Assembly: GCA_033060915.1 (NCBI GenBank) | Contig: CM065378.1 | Span: forward strand, 34,109,501-34,173,500 | Direction: 5' to 3' | DNA length: 64,000 nt | DNA from: Euryodendron excelsum | Lineage: Eukaryota > Streptophyta > Magnoliopsida > Ericales > Pentaphylacaceae | Part shown: positions 12,001-24,479 of the stretch, in pieces | Layout of the letters: each line of letters starts with the position of its first letter | How positions within the stretch are numbered: the stretch's first letter is position 1 | Position numbers and translations under genes: made by a program | Notes under the pieces: generated by a model | What the model saw: only the letters and a program-made list of their open reading frames with translations | What the model was told of the DNA's origin: nothing | Database searches by the model: none

Positions 12001-15000
12001 AATTATATGTTCTCGATTTTTCTCTCAAAAAACTTAAAAAGTTTTATAGCTCACAGCATAATAAGCAGGCTTTAAACGAAATGCAGGGGCTCCACCACAA
12101 ATTACAACATCAGAGATCTAAACAATGGGCAAAAACCTTAACCCAATAACAGTGAAAGCCCTCAATCGCCATAAACATTGGAAAGCCCTCAAACCCCATA
12201 ATTAACGTGTCATGTCTCTCACAATGTGCAATAAATAAATCATCCATGGAATCAAGATATAACTTTACAAACACTTGTACCGAAGAAAAAAATATAATAA
12301 ACACCACCTATATGAACAAAAATACAAATTCTGTAAAAAGTTCATAATGCCACTAAATTATTTATAGTCTTCCAGACAATCAGACAGAAAATGCTGAAGA
12401 GTAGAAAATTCGTTCCAAAATGGGTTTTAAACCCATTCGATGTCGACCGTTTCGGTGTAAAATTCCATAACGGCCGCATAATGGATGTTATTTAACCATA
12501 ATGGTGTTGTAATGCCCGTATCTGTTTACCCTCAGGCTGGCATTACCATTACATAACAGCAGGTACACCCATTACACACCATTTGTTCTTTCCATGCCTT
12601 CAATACAACACCTGAGCACCCAACATGCATGTTGCATAAAGGTCGAAGGGTACTCTTCAGAAAATGCATATGAGAATAATTGGTTTCACATTTTCAATTT
12701 GATCTCAAAATTGTACACGATCAACAGTTAAATGCTACTGGAAAAAAGCACCAACTGGCAAAGTGGGGGTTGCTATACTGATTGATTGGATGTTAAATGA
12801 TGAATTAACTTTGTTTCAAACAGAAAAGGAAAAAAAAAAAAAACTAATATGTACCTCAATGTTGGAAACTCAGATTCTGCAGAAGACTCAGACGCTTCTG
12901 GCCTATGTTCTGGAGTCCGAACATGTTGCGGATGTGCTGTTAGAGGCTGGGTTTGTGCGGGTGTAAATACAGGGGCAGAGCTTTCAGATCTCTGAGGAAA
13001 TACTGCCCCAATACGCTGAAATTAATAAGCAATATGCCTCAGAGAACTTAAAAAACAAAAACTGGTGGTCAAATAGCTCTATTTATATAATAAAAGCAAA
13101 AAAGAAATGACTGTCACAGTCTCACACCTAGCAAATGGTCCATAAAAATATGAATACTTAAGGGTGTGGAGTTTCTCATTTAAATATATACCTCTCAATC
13201 TGAGAAGTACTTCAAAATACACAACTTACCAATAACTCCTGGTATGCGGCATAAAATTGTGGATATCTTGCCCTTGGTCCCCCAAAAGCTTCTTGCCAAG
13301 TATCAATTAGAATCAATATCTTCTCTTTGACATGAAAGTCAGGCTATAAAAATGAATAACATATCAGAATCATTATTTAAAAAAAAAAAAGAGCAGGTCA
13401 TGCATATAGAGAGAAGCAACCAATGGTAGAAGTAATAATCTAACCTTCTTCTTCACTATTTTCACCATCTCATGAAGCAAATCTTTCTCTGCGACATGCA
13501 TATGGATAATGTCTCCACAATTCTTTATGATTGTCTCCAATAGCTAGAATACGGTAGACAGACCAAGAAAATCAATTGAGTATTCTGTGAGATGTTGTGA
13601 GATTGACAAGAGTATGTAGCACTTCATTCAATAAAAACTAGACACCAGAGAGTTTTATCTCAAGTTGCAAACGAATTTCCAATAGATGAGGCCAACTTAT
13701 TTGTACAAGTGATCTGAATCACTGGAGTTTTCAGTCAATTGAAAAGTGAAGCTATTTCAAAAGTTGGAAGTAAATCAGGATTTACAGCCCTCTTGGCAAG
13801 CCTTATGGAAAGCACATCTACAAGACATATATCATAGTTGCGTGTGATCCATCCATAATTCCATTGATATCAGCCAGACCAGGAAAATGGTTAAGGTCCT
13901 TAAAACTTACAGTACCCTAACACACAAGACAATTCCCGTGAAACTCTTTCATAGAAGTGAATTCTTATTCTTACGAAGCAAATAGCATTTCCTATTGATT
14001 TGTCCCCTGGACTGGACCTATTCTGATTCTGGCATCCGGTTTCTCCAGGGTCTACGACTCTACATATAACTGACTAAAAACCGATTTTTTTAGCTTATAA
14101 AAGGGTTTAAACACAAACGAAAATCATTTGGCCCTCACATGTGTATCTGCTTCAAGGATGTAGCTTTTGTCTACTTTCTTTAGCTATTACAAGATGATTT
14201 TCCTGCTCCTCGTGTTCCCATTTATGACTAATAAATTTACGGCTCCTATCAACAACAAAACATTTGTAACAGCAACATCAATAACATTTCCAGATCTAAC
14301 CTAGATTATTTATCATTTTTTCCTTGTTAAAGATTCAGTAAAAAAAAAAACAAGGGAGGCTTAGCTATTTTGGTACCTAGCTCACTGCACCAATCCATAT
14401 AACACGTCAGTATGTCACCAACTTAAACTGCTCCGACCAAATCAACTTCTAGACTTTTACCAATCAAAGCAAGAGTCGCATAACTAATATGATTCTATCA
14501 GTACAGGCTACGAATGGGTTGAAGCATTCCCTGGAAACTAGGTACATGACACTTGCTGATAGAACAGAGAAACAATGGATCTAAACCAATTGACTGAAAA
14601 CTGTGAAAACATGGCCTAATGATCTTTTAGACTTTCAAATTTTGAAGCCAGTGAAGTCAGAAAATTTACCACAAGAATAACTAAATTCTGGCAGCCAAGC
14701 ATTATAGCTCACTTAAAAAGTTGTTTCCACGTCACTGCTACCTCAAAAGCCTCCAGGCTCTCTTATATTTAACCTCCAAACTAGTACATTTCCGGTAAAA
14801 AAGATGGAAGAGAAGATGTAAATTTTTCCAGATAAAAAGGGGTTGGAATTGGCTCAGGTTTCAAAGTGATTGGTCAATGGAATTGCAAAGAATGAGTTGC
14901 CCAATCTGTAGCAACATGTTTCAAGCTCTGGAGTTAGAGGTGCAACCTGGTCCCAGGTGATCTCAGAACCAAAGTGGATGAACCTACTTGAGGTCAGGTT

Positions 15001-18000
15001 CGTTTGGGATTTATTCCAATTTTGGTCCCCAGACAAAAAAATAACTGATCTAATTTTGTACCATTCTCGGTTAGCAAATTGTGTAAGCTGACTCAAACTG
15101 AGAACCGAGCTTTTTATAGGTATAGGAAACTATTTTCAGTTGGATGAAAATAATCTTCTAAAAACCTCATGAAAAATTCCTTCAGCTTCATCTCCCAAGG
15201 TTAGGATCCATCAAGCAATAGAATCTTCAAATCTCAATTCATTGGATTGAAACGAATGATCAGTACTACAGCTAAACATTTGGCAAATTAAAATTTACTA
15301 AATACTCCTAAGACATAAGAAAACAAAAGTTCTAACACTATATAGACAGATGTAAAAGAGGAAGGGCATTACCAAAAGTGATAAGACAAGGTCATAAGAA
15401 GGCTCCACTTTTTTTTTTTTTAAGAAAAGTCCTAAGCAGACTCCATGTTAAGCATCCATTTGCACCTTTTCTTGTTCATACGCTACATCAAAAGATTCCC
15501 TAAGAAAGACAGAGTCTATGTTCCTTAACCAACATCCTGGATATGCCAATACAGAACATGCCTCCACATGGAGCTTTTGATTCGAAAGCCTCCAATTCAT
15601 ATAGGGGCTCTATCTTCTCTTAGACATAAAAAATAAAAAAAAAAGGGAAAAAGGAACCTCCATGCAAAGGTGGAAATGGGTCGGCTCAATACTCATGGTG
15701 ACACAGATTTGGTCAACGCAAACTTGACAAGTCAAGACGCCTAAAGCAAACACAACCCATTTAAAGTTACATAAGGCCTAACTTGCCTATCTAACCCATT
15801 TATCCCCATTAATTTATTTTTAAAATTAAATTTCAAAACAAAATTAATATCTATTCTGCTCAAAATAACTAAATTTTAATACAAATTTATTATATTTTAT
15901 TGAAATTAATACTATAAAGTGATCATAACTAGTTAAAATGATGTATTGGAAGTAGAATTAATAATTAACAATTTGGCTTAAGGTTCTAAGGATTATTTTT
16001 CAAAAGAATAATATAGTAAAAAGATCCATCAGGTCCAAAAGGGTTAACCCAAACCCAACCCCTTTATAAACAAGTTGAAAGATGCAAACCCTAACCCAAC
16101 CTATCTATTTAAACGGGCTAAAAAACTTAACCCTTGCCCTTACAAATAAGGTTCAGGTTTAGCATTTAGGCAGTCAAGTCAAAAATTGTCACCACTACCT
16201 GCACGGTAAGTCGAGCTTTTTTTTTGGAGACTTTATATTACCTTGCTAAATACCTAAAGATTTTGCAGTGCTTCATTAAAAAGCCCCATTTTCAGTAGCA
16301 GCTTTAACTTTAACTTTAAGAATATACAGCATCCATTTCAAGTGTTGGCTTAGTGGAGGCTTTTGCTTTACAGATACTAGTGTTTGGGCACACACTATAT
16401 GTATAAGAAAACAAAGGATGAAGAAGTTACAGTTTTATATAAATTTAACCCCTATTTAGTTATTCTCTCCTGTCTTAGTAATCAACTCTCCAGACACCAG
16501 ATCCGTGTCTCTCTTCTCCTTAAAACTAGTAGCCAATATTTACAAACTCCCCATGAGTTGAATTTAAACTGGTTTCCAAAATAAAAATTCCTGATTTAAA
16601 AGATTTAAACATTCTTGCATGAAGTTGTTTGTTTTTATGGAAAGGAACGAAAATATTGGCACGGTTTCACAAAGAGGGGAATACCGAAATGGTATTCTTC
16701 CTTTATATAATAGCAAAGACAAAGGCTTCCTCCAAAAATGTAAGCGTCATATTTCAATTTATAGACATAGAGCCTCAGTTTAAACACAGGCTTTGTAACT
16801 AGTTTTTTGCTCCACAGCTTTGGGGTCAACTTTACTTTGGGTATTCTTCTCTAAAACTAAAAATATTGGGGTCAAAAACTCCTTAAAGTGAAGATATTCC
16901 ATCTGTTTGTTCTCAAGCTCATTACATGGGGGGAAATGCAACCAACTAAATCAAAAGACTATCTAAGGTTCGTCAAGTTGAGCAAAGTTAAATGAACACA
17001 AGCTTAGCTAGGATCTTGCCTTTATGGGACTGTTACACTATCAATCAAGATAGCCCAAGTATGCATTGACTTAGAAGTCACACCTAGGTCCGCTTGATCG
17101 ATGGGGTAGGGTGCAAGAATTACTTACCTTACACTAGGTGATATACTTGGTCAAATTGCTTTTGGAGAAGTATTGAATGTTAGTGCATAAGATCTTAAAA
17201 AATGAGCTAACTATATAAAAGGGCATATTCCATGTGCAATGTTGCACGCTTGGTGGAATTTATCATATCTCAACCAAATTTGCCATCGACACCTTGTAGA
17301 CTTGTATGGTCAAGTGAGTCTTACTACTCTATTAACTTGGGTGCTTCAATGGTCTTCAATTCACTGCATGTTGCTCTGTCGCGTACTTGTGAACCCAATA
17401 CAGTAGAAGCTTCCCAATCTCAAGCATTTGATTTACTAGTTGAATACCAAATCTACAAGGCTAACACTTGATATACCTGAAAACTAATTTTTTTTCCCAC
17501 TTTGATAAGTATACTTTAAGTGACTACTTCAATGGTGAAAAATATCCCATCCTGCAATCTGATACCGACATAATAAGCCACATCAATCAGATCCCCCCGC
17601 ACCAATCAGCGTAGGGTCATTGGTAGTTGAGCATGAAGCTTGAAATTAATTGAAGCATCTACAGATGGAACTCCAAAACTCAGCTCACTCCAAGTAACAA
17701 AAAACCAAAGTAAACAGAAAAATAAAAACAAAACATGCAGTCTCCTAAACCCATAAAAGAGCCAAATTAAAAGAAACCACCTATCTAAAGATGATATAAC
17801 ATCTTGCTCAATACCTCAACATAACAAGGTAAAGATGTGGGGGTTAGCAGAGCTGCCAACCAAAAAAACTCAAAGGAGAACCATTGAAGAGAATAGAGAA
17901 TAAGGCTCAAAAAGACACAAATGTCCACTTCTCTAGCCAATGACATCCCATCTAGCACAAAACATGCATCCTGTAATGGGCGACATGAAAAAAAATGCAA

Positions 18001-21000
18001 GAGGGATCACTCAAATGTAATAGATTGCCGTAAGACCACATGACCTCTAAATGATAACAACAGTTCTTTGTTTTCTAATTTGAAGAAGAACAAACGATGA
18101 CTGTAAGCCCCCACTTAGATGTTTCCCCCTGTGGAAACAACCACAAAAATACCATTAATGAAGGTGACAGACGAAACTTAAATTCACTACGTTTTTCCCA
18201 ACAAGTAAACAAAGAGACTATGCAACACAGCCAAACTTTCTACAAGATAAACTAGAATTGGCCTCAACTAGATGCTACGATCACAAGATAGTTTTCAACT
18301 TTTCACTTCATGAACAAAGACTGAATGCAACACTGCCAGATGACAAAAGCTTACGCAGTTCCTTCTAAATAGATTGGCCTCAACAAGATGCTACCATCAC
18401 CAGACAGACATAACATTTGACCAAAACAAAGGCAGTAACTCTTACAATAAATTGTTAGCATGCGCATAAACAAAACACCCAAAGGAGGTAGCTGTAAACA
18501 CTTTCTGAAGATAAAGGAGAATTCAAAAGTAAACAACATGTAACTGTTAAAGTCAAACTTAATGATTACAGACTAAGAAGCACGGATATGGATACGAACA
18601 CGGGTACAGATACGAACACGGGACACGGCATTTTTAAAAAATGAGGACACATATATGGCAGGGACATGGCCAACAAAATATTTTTATATTTTTTTATTTG
18701 TTACGTATATGAATGTAAAATTCATAAATTACCAAAAACAAGATAAAAACAACTAAATAAGATCACAATTATAATACAACAACTAACAAGTTAAACATTT
18801 GAAAAATTGGATTTAGGTGTTTTATGTTTTGGTGTTTTAAAGTTTTGAAATTTGTAAATTCGATTCCATTTAATACTTTCAATAATAACATTTCAACCTC
18901 ACTGTATCCCAAAATGTGTCTAACTAGTGGACACGTGCGTCCACGATGTTTCCGAGAAGTGTCCACTAAAATAAATATCATCATAAATATTGGATACGCC
19001 AATTGGCGTCTCCGAGGAGTATGTGTGTTCATCATGCGTCCGACATCGCTACGGCACCCTAAACATTGTGTCTTTGCTTCCTAGATTACAGAGTGATGCA
19101 TACTACATAGGGGACAAAGTAGAGTGAAAAATAATCCAAAAAAAACAAAGAAAAAAGAAAACAATTATGTAATTGAAAAGGAAACATAGTCTTTTCCGAG
19201 CTTACTGTCAAGGCAAGAAGTTGAACTTTTGGATTCTTGCTTCCAAGCCGCTTTTTAATGCCTTTTACAATATCCTTCGATTGCCTGGTGAACCAAAACC
19301 AAATTAATGATACCCACCACAGAAAAATCAACCCCAAAATTCACTTTACTTGTCAACATCAACATAAAAACTTCCCCTAGTAAAGAAATGAAGCAAAGAA
19401 GATCGAATAACAACACTCAATATGCATAAAAGTGGTAGAAGCAAGTATGCTCATCAAATAGGATGAAAGATGAAAAATTCAAGTTGGTCCTAACTATTAA
19501 GTTCATGAGCGCCACAATGATTTCAACCTAATGCCTCGAATGCGACAAATTCATCATCAGCAGATCCCAGGAGTTATCCCAAGCAGGAAGTACATTAGCA
19601 TGACTTGTGAACCTCATAATAACATTTGAGATTCAGCAGAAACATGCATGAGAGTGTGCATCTGAGAATGACAATTATTTTTCCATTGACGTTATAGTGT
19701 TTGACCGCTCTCCAAATTTTAACAGTACAAATGCCTCCACAGCAATGAAAGAGCAATTAAAAATATATCAAAAGAAACAAATGCAAGTCCAACACAGCAT
19801 AATTGTCAATTCTGTCCTCTATCAAGGACATTCCAGCCAAAACTTGTCATTCTACTATGAAAAAATGCTATATTCAACCTCTATTCTATCTTGGTTAAAA
19901 TCACTGAAGGCCCTAGGTTGTTACAGCCATTCCATCCAAAATATGTTATCTTCAGCTATGATGCTGGGCTACCGCTGGTATATATATGTATTTTGCAAGA
20001 GATATATAAATGGATAGTTGAGAGCTCCCCAAGTTGATGGTACATGAGTGGCCCTGTATTGCATTGCTGAATTTGATCCCCTTGTTCACAAAAGAAAGAG
20101 AACAATAAAAGAAAAGCAACCTGAATCTCAAACCTTCGCTCATTTCCATTTAAAATGATAACTTCACCCTCATGCTAGGAAGCATAGGGTGGCATGTCCT
20201 TGTCCAAAGGTGTTGTGTGATACACAGCACACATTGGACACGTCCAACAGTGTCCTACTGTTCTTTTAACTCTTTCAAGAAAAATATGAATTTTGAAGAA
20301 TAAGGGGCAACCTGATTGAATAAAGCCTACTCTACTCCCAAATTGTGTTTGAACAAGAGAGAGAGAGAAAAAGAAGAAGAAGAAGAAGTAGAACCACTCA
20401 AGCTATACAACGAGACCACTCTAGCCAACTAAGTTAAATGAGATCACCTTAATTCTAACCTTTCCATTTCATTTCCTCAACGAATATTGTGTGACTGTCT
20501 CTCTCTATTTCTTTACATGTGTCACACTTTAATTATTAAAACATACTTATTACTCTGCTTTTTAGGCTTTTTGAAACGCTAAGGACTTCCATTTTAGTTG
20601 TGAATATATGGAGCTTGTCATGTAGAACTTTGTCTTCCCACTTCTTTTTCCAATCTATGAAATAGGATATGAGTAGTTTATTTTCATTCTAATATTATTA
20701 ATATTTTATCATTTCCCGCTATATCGTGTCCGTGCTCATTTTTTGAAAATTTCCACCTCAGCATGTCCATATCATTTGATATTATGTTATGTGTTTGTAT
20801 CCATTCTTAGTCCTTTTAATTTCACCCAAGATCTATAAAGGTGACTATGAAGTCCACTCTTGTTTACCGAAATTCAAAAGATTGGATGATGGAAAACCAC
20901 AAAGGTTCAGATCATGAAAAGCATGAGTAGGACTTGGATAGAGGAATGGGTTGTGACCTTAAATAGATTACCAGTTGAAGTATTCTGGGAATAACATACA

Positions 21001-22229
21001 TGCGTACATATGGTGGTATACCAAAATGCACCAGCAATGGTATGTTCCACTCCAAGGGGAAAATGAAACAACCAAAAACAAAAGATTCATAACTACATAA
21101 TGGTGTGAAACTTGTCGACTACTGACTGCATCCACATTGATAATGCAATCAACACCAAGATAAGGGAAAACAACATTAAGTTAACAAAAACAAAGAAAAT
21201 GGAAAGGAGAGGCTCTAGTGCTTTGCCTAAGAGGCTTTAATTCTGAAGCTAATACAGCATCTAAGTTGTCTTTTCTCCCCTCTTAGACAAAGCACTAGAG
21301 TAACACAACCAATAGCAAATTTTTCTAAGAAGAATATAACAGGTGAGAATTAAAGAAAACAGAAGAAACTGGTTGAGGGAAAGGGAAGCGTGAGATAGAG
21401 ATAGAAGCAGGAGGAGGAGGAGGATGAGTTATACCAATCAGTTTCAAAACTTTTTTCCATGTTAAGGGCAGAAACCATTTTGCCTCCATAAAACCTAGTT
21501 AAAGGCATTACAGAAAAATAAGTGAAAAAAAGCTTAAAAGCATCCTACTTAATGTAACAGCACATTTAAGGCCCCATATTTCATTTCTAAAACCTGTAAT
21601 GCTTTTAAAAATAAAAAGATATAGCAATATTTATTAAAATCTCTTAATATCACATTAATTGCCAGAAATTAGTTAACCACCATATCATAATCTTGAGGTT
21701 AACACATCATATAAGGTGCATCTGATTTGAATCTCAAGAGGATGAAAGAACCATTTAAGAACTACATAGGAATACATAAAGATAATTCTTTGTTCTTGAC
21801 TTTTTATGGCATAACACCTTCTCATGACTATATTCAAAGGAAAATAACATCTAGGATTGAAGCATTTTCCTTACACAATAATTAAATTACATAACAATAT
21901 TACTTGATCCATGCAAGTTGAAATGGGACCCAAAGAATACGATAAACCAAGTTATTAATGTTAACAATGTATCCAGTTTTGCTTTAACTATCATTTTTGA
22001 AGATTTCATTTATTGAGAATAAATTGTTGAATGTTACTGCAACTTTCATTTTTTAAAGTTTAATGGTTTTGGAGATGAAATTTGCAATCATGCATGTCAC
22101 CATATCATACAAGACATGATTTAGAATATTTCACTTACTTTTAGAGTGCCCTAAACGTGTATTAACGGTGCGTATGAATTTATATAAGATTAGCTCCTTA
22201 AGATGAATGGTGATTGAAAAGTATTAAGA

Positions 22230-22293
<64 letters not shown>

Positions 22294-24015
22294 GGTTACA
22301 TTGCCACTAAAGTCAAATTACATGACAAAAAATCCCATCTAAACATTAAACCTTTGTTCTTTAACATCACAATAACTAGTGCTAGAAGGCCATCAAATTC
22401 AGAAATTCGAAATCCTCCATACAAATTGAACCAAATCATTCACACAAATTGGCCCAATATGCCAGCCTCTAGATGCTTCAGTTTGTCTAACTTGGAAACA
22501 CAACAACAAGAATTTCATATTGTTTGTACACCTTATCCAGCCTCTAGTCAATCTGAATAACTTTGAAGCAAAATACCAATCCCTGATATATACATATACA
22601 CTCAGATATATATATATATATATATTTTGGCCCCACACATGGCGGGGGAACCTTGGACATGTCATAGGTTTGGTGTGTATCAGTGTAAACTGCACCAAGC
22701 TGAGTACAAAGCTATTCACACTTTTCTTGTTAAAATTTGGGTCATGTTTGAGCTTGGCTATACAACAACCAACCTTGCTCAAGCTCGACTTGAAAATACA
22801 ATGAGATCAATTATAGCTAGGTTTGGCTCAATCAGATAGTAAATTGGTATATCAAACAAGGTTTTCTAGTCAAAGGAAAAGGCCATACATTTTGAAACGG
22901 TACCTCTTTCGAGAATCAAGGACATATTTCTTACGGTGACTCACTCGTGAAAGTCATCGCTCTTTCCATGTTTTGACTTGTCTATTTGTAGAGCTGAAAG
23001 CATGGCTCAAGCTTGCCTCGTTTTGTCTACCGAATGAGCCTAAGTAAGCTTTAAATGAACCAAGCTCAACCCAAGCTTGAACTACTCATCTTGTTTTACA
23101 ACCCTATTGGTATCTTTTTCTCAATATCTTCAATTCTCTCCATATGTCCCACAATAAATGGAAAGTACTTGAGGAATAAGTCTCATGATCTGATTATGAA
23201 GGCTCTCTAGCATCTTTGAGCAAGCACGTAGGTAATCCATATCTATGTATTCAAAAAATCATCAGTGCAAGTCTCCCCCCCCCCCCCCCCCCCCGCGGGG
23301 GATCTCCACAGAAACCTTGAGCTGTCACTCTCCATTGAACTCTTTGTCTCTATTCTAAAACCTATCCTAGCATCCAACCTGTTTAGTTGCTAGTAATAAT
23401 GCAATCAAATCCCAAACTCACTGGTGACAAAGTTTCTTAATCTCACGAACACAACAACTAACTGAAGTATTTGATAACAGTAATGTCATCACTATATCCA
23501 CCATGACCTTCTCACTTCAGATATTGGAATGACACAATAAACTTTAACCCATATCGCTCTCGAGATTGCTCAAACCACTAAAAGTTATGAAGTTAACAAA
23601 AAATTGAAGAAGAATAAGAAAGTGCAAGAGCTTTAGGATTAAGGTTTGCGAAATAACCAAAAATACACATAAGCTTCAATCGAAACACCATATTAACCTC
23701 CAAAATCCCTGGTTTCAACCCAAAATCCTACACTGCCCAATCAAATTAACAAGACCACAATCCAAAAATTATACATCGAAACACCAATAAAGCATATATA
23801 TCGTCAATTGAAAAGCTGTAGTTAAGATGCTATTATATATCGCACAAACTAATCTCAAAGAACAAGAACAATTCAAATTGGTATAAAACAAGTACAAAAG
23901 AGCGTGATACTTACGAAGGATCGCGATTCAACATGTCACAGATCTCGATATTCATGGCCCAATCTGGACCGATGAGCATATCGCTCGTGGCCCGTTCGAC
24001 CACAGAATTGACCAT
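1..24015 (-). CDS. TOL: TOM1-like protein (TOL), VHS + GAT domains, 3' end beyond window
   Basis: Plant TOL proteins act as ESCRT-0-like receptors: they bind ubiquitinated plasma-membrane cargo and pass it to the endosomal degradation route. Exons read on the minus strand: 23915-24015, 19206-19284, 13445-13543, 13230-13343, 12855-13015, 10875-10956, 10413-10498, 2043-2231, 751-1214 and 1-189 (continues off the edge). All visible introns are GT-AG and every phase joins, giving about 521 codons. Residues about 8-138 are the VHS domain ([20 protein letters not shown] start; [40 protein letters not shown]). Residues about 185-290 are the GAT domain ([27 protein letters not shown]). The tail is rich in Q, P and N (residues about 340-520), as is usual for TOLs. 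The start at 24015 fits the family N-terminus exactly. A 6.9-kb retrotransposon lies in intron 7 (2232-10412) without touching a splice site. The exact TOL paralogue number is not assigned. Confidence 0.95.
1918..2010. repeat. Two tandem ~47-bp repeats in TOL intron 8
   Basis: The phrase ACTTCCCATAATAACCAAT followed by TATCAGGGG and ATAGCCA occurs at about 1918 and again at about 1964, with a few mismatches. It lies between exons 8 and 9 and shows no coding sense. Confidence 0.75.
3237..4324 (-). repeat. 3' LTR of the chromovirus (1088 bp)
   Basis: Near-identical partner of 9151-10166, longer by 72 bp because a unit at about 4085-4230 is present twice in tandem. Since both LTRs are copied from one template at insertion, the length change must have happened after integration. 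It is a duplication here or, less simply, a loss in the other LTR. The upstream target duplication CCTAG is at 3232-3236. Confidence 0.95.
4085..4230. repeat. Tandem 72-bp duplication inside the 3' LTR
   Basis: Two copies, each starting near CATCCGTGGGGCACTCTTGG and including GTCCCAAACATGTTTGTACA, lie side by side; the 5' LTR has one. The 72-bp length equals 24 codons, so the open minus-strand frame that crosses the LTR is kept. Confidence 0.9.
4325..4340 (-). other. Polypurine tract
   Basis: Minus-strand reading AAGTGGGGGAGAG directly next to the 3' LTR, where plus-strand DNA synthesis is expected to be primed. The gag-pol reading frame passes straight through it. Confidence 0.85.
6781..7422 (-). 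pseudogene. Chromovirus protease-RT linker and N-terminal reverse transcriptase
   Basis: Same frame as the gag-protease segment. It shows the protease-RT junction ([20 protein letters not shown]) and the first RT blocks ([23 protein letters not shown]). It stops at a TAG (6781-6783), after which RT continues in frame through the catalytic YIDD box at about 6622-6633 to another TAG at 6592-6594. The RT is therefore cut into three pieces by two nonsense codons and cannot be made as one protein without readthrough. Confidence 0.9.
7435..9066 (-). pseudogene. Chromovirus gag-protease segment (in-frame stops)
   Basis: Encodes the capsid/nucleocapsid and protease part of the element. Counting from the leucine codon at 9045, a coiled-coil-like N-terminus (residues about 1-65) is followed by the retrotransposon gag domain (about 95-245), a basic Ser/Gly/Asn-rich linker, a CX2CX3HX4C zinc knuckle (C317, C320, H324, C329) and an aspartic protease with DTG at 471-473 ([12 protein letters not shown]). 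The likely original ATG is at 9064-9066; a TAA three codons later (9055-9057) and a TAA at 7435-7437 interrupt the frame. The next segment continues in the same frame after the second stop, so these are nonsense changes rather than frameshifts. Confidence 0.9.
9136..9150 (-). other. Primer-binding site (initiator-Met tRNA)
   Basis: Read on the minus strand, the bases just inside the 5' LTR are TTGGTATCAGAGC after a 1-2 base spacer. This is the complement of the plant initiator methionine tRNA 3' end used by most plant LTR retrotransposons. It fixes the element's orientation as minus. Confidence 0.9.
9151..10166 (-). repeat. 5' LTR of the chromovirus (1016 bp)
   Basis: Pairs with 3237-4324. 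It begins and ends with the TG...CA dinucleotides and is followed outside by the CCTAG target duplication. It holds one copy of the 72-bp unit that is duplicated in the other LTR. It also contains a GC-rich half with several AAGTGAGGTTA motifs and an AT-richer half with TATATATGC near 9474, a possible LTR promoter element read on either strand. Confidence 0.95.
11180..11345. mobile_element. Small transposon fragment in TOL intron 5
   Basis: Begins AGGGCTGTAACAAACCAAGCT. This resembles, in inverse orientation, the end of the sequence at about 23110 in intron 1 (GTTTTACAACCCTAT preceded by CTTGG/AAGCTT words). Both look like ends of a common plant hAT-type non-autonomous family. Boundaries are not fixed. 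Confidence 0.35.
15668..16200. mobile_element. Non-autonomous repeat element in TOL intron 2
   Basis: Starts near AGGTGGAAATGGGTCGGCTC and ends near AAAATTGTCACCACTACCT, with GGTT/AACCC-rich words near the ends. An internal stretch (about 16035-16130, GTTGAAAGATGCAAACCC then AAACGGGC) is clearly related to about 28430-28500 elsewhere in the window. This shows a dispersed family. No coding capacity was seen. Confidence 0.55.
18572..19083. mobile_element. hAT-like non-autonomous element (512 bp) in TOL intron 2
   Basis: Flanked by an 8-bp direct repeat GATTACAG (18564-18571 and 19084-19091), the target-duplication length of hAT transposons. The ends are ACTAAGAAGCACGGATATGG and, inverted, TAGGAAGCAAAGACAC, so the terminal inverted repeats are short and imperfect (core RGAAGCA). 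No transposase reading frame is present. A second copy of the left end is at about 63727 in eIF3l intron 4. Confidence 0.75.
21213..21300. other. Short hairpin with 22-nt arms in TOL intron 1
   Basis: Arm 21213-21234 (CTCTAGTGCTTTGCCTAAGA...) is the reverse complement of 21279-21300 with a single mismatch, leaving a 44-nt loop. Arm and loop sizes fall in the range of small-RNA precursors, but nothing else here supports a known microRNA. A remnant of a tiny fold-back element is equally possible. Confidence 0.6.
22233..22290. repeat. (CT)n microsatellite, ~58 bp, TOL intron 1
   Basis: Uninterrupted CT dinucleotide run of about 29 units, lying inside the 4.6-kb first intron (19285-23914). A (TA)n run follows at 22605-22625. 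Confidence 0.95.
23275..23294. repeat. Poly-C run (20 C) in TOL intron 1
   Basis: Twenty consecutive C followed by GCGGGGG, so on the TOL sense strand it is a G run. It is liable to form quadruplex/i-motif structures or to be mis-sequenced. Confidence 0.85.
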
Positions 24016-24210
24016 GTTTGCTTCGAATTTGAACCCTGGGAAAGCCGGAGATTATCGGAATCTGACGAAGGTGCACTTTTCCGGCGAGATCACGAAAAAA
24101 TCCGGTGAGTCACCGATACGAGAAGATCAAACCCAGAAAATAAATTTCAAATTAAAAAATAATTTACAACTCAAAATAAAAAATAGATCGAACAGTCCGT
24201 AGACTCCATA

Positions 24211-24252
<42 letters not shown>

Positions 24253-24300
24253 AAGTCCTAAGCCGATAGGGCTCTCTCTCCTCTTTATTCTCTCTCTTGC
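24016..24300 (-). promoter_or_regulatory. TOL 5' leader / proximal promoter with GA microsatellite
   Basis: Sequence immediately upstream of the TOL start codon. It contains a (CT)n run at about 24213-24250, read as GA repeats in the sense of the TOL transcript, and CT-rich sequence continues to about 24300. GA/CT tracts near plant transcription starts are common and can bind BBR/BPC (GAGA-type) factors; that role is inference here. No clear TATA box was chosen. Confidence 0.4.
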
Positions 24301-24479
24301 TTTTCTCCTGTGTGAGCGCTAGTTTCTTCTTTTTCTGTTAGGAGTTAGGAGTGCCAATTTTTGTTTTCTACCAATAATTTAAAACGTGAAAATAAAAATT
24401 AACTTTAGCCAATTATATTGGACACGTGTGGGTTATATGTATTGTCCCTGAGGTGTACATCTCTCTCGACGGCCGTTTT

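Noticed and set aside
22399..22782. 127-codon minus-strand frame in TOL intron 1
   Set aside because: Runs through a TA microsatellite in an intron; no recognisable domain.
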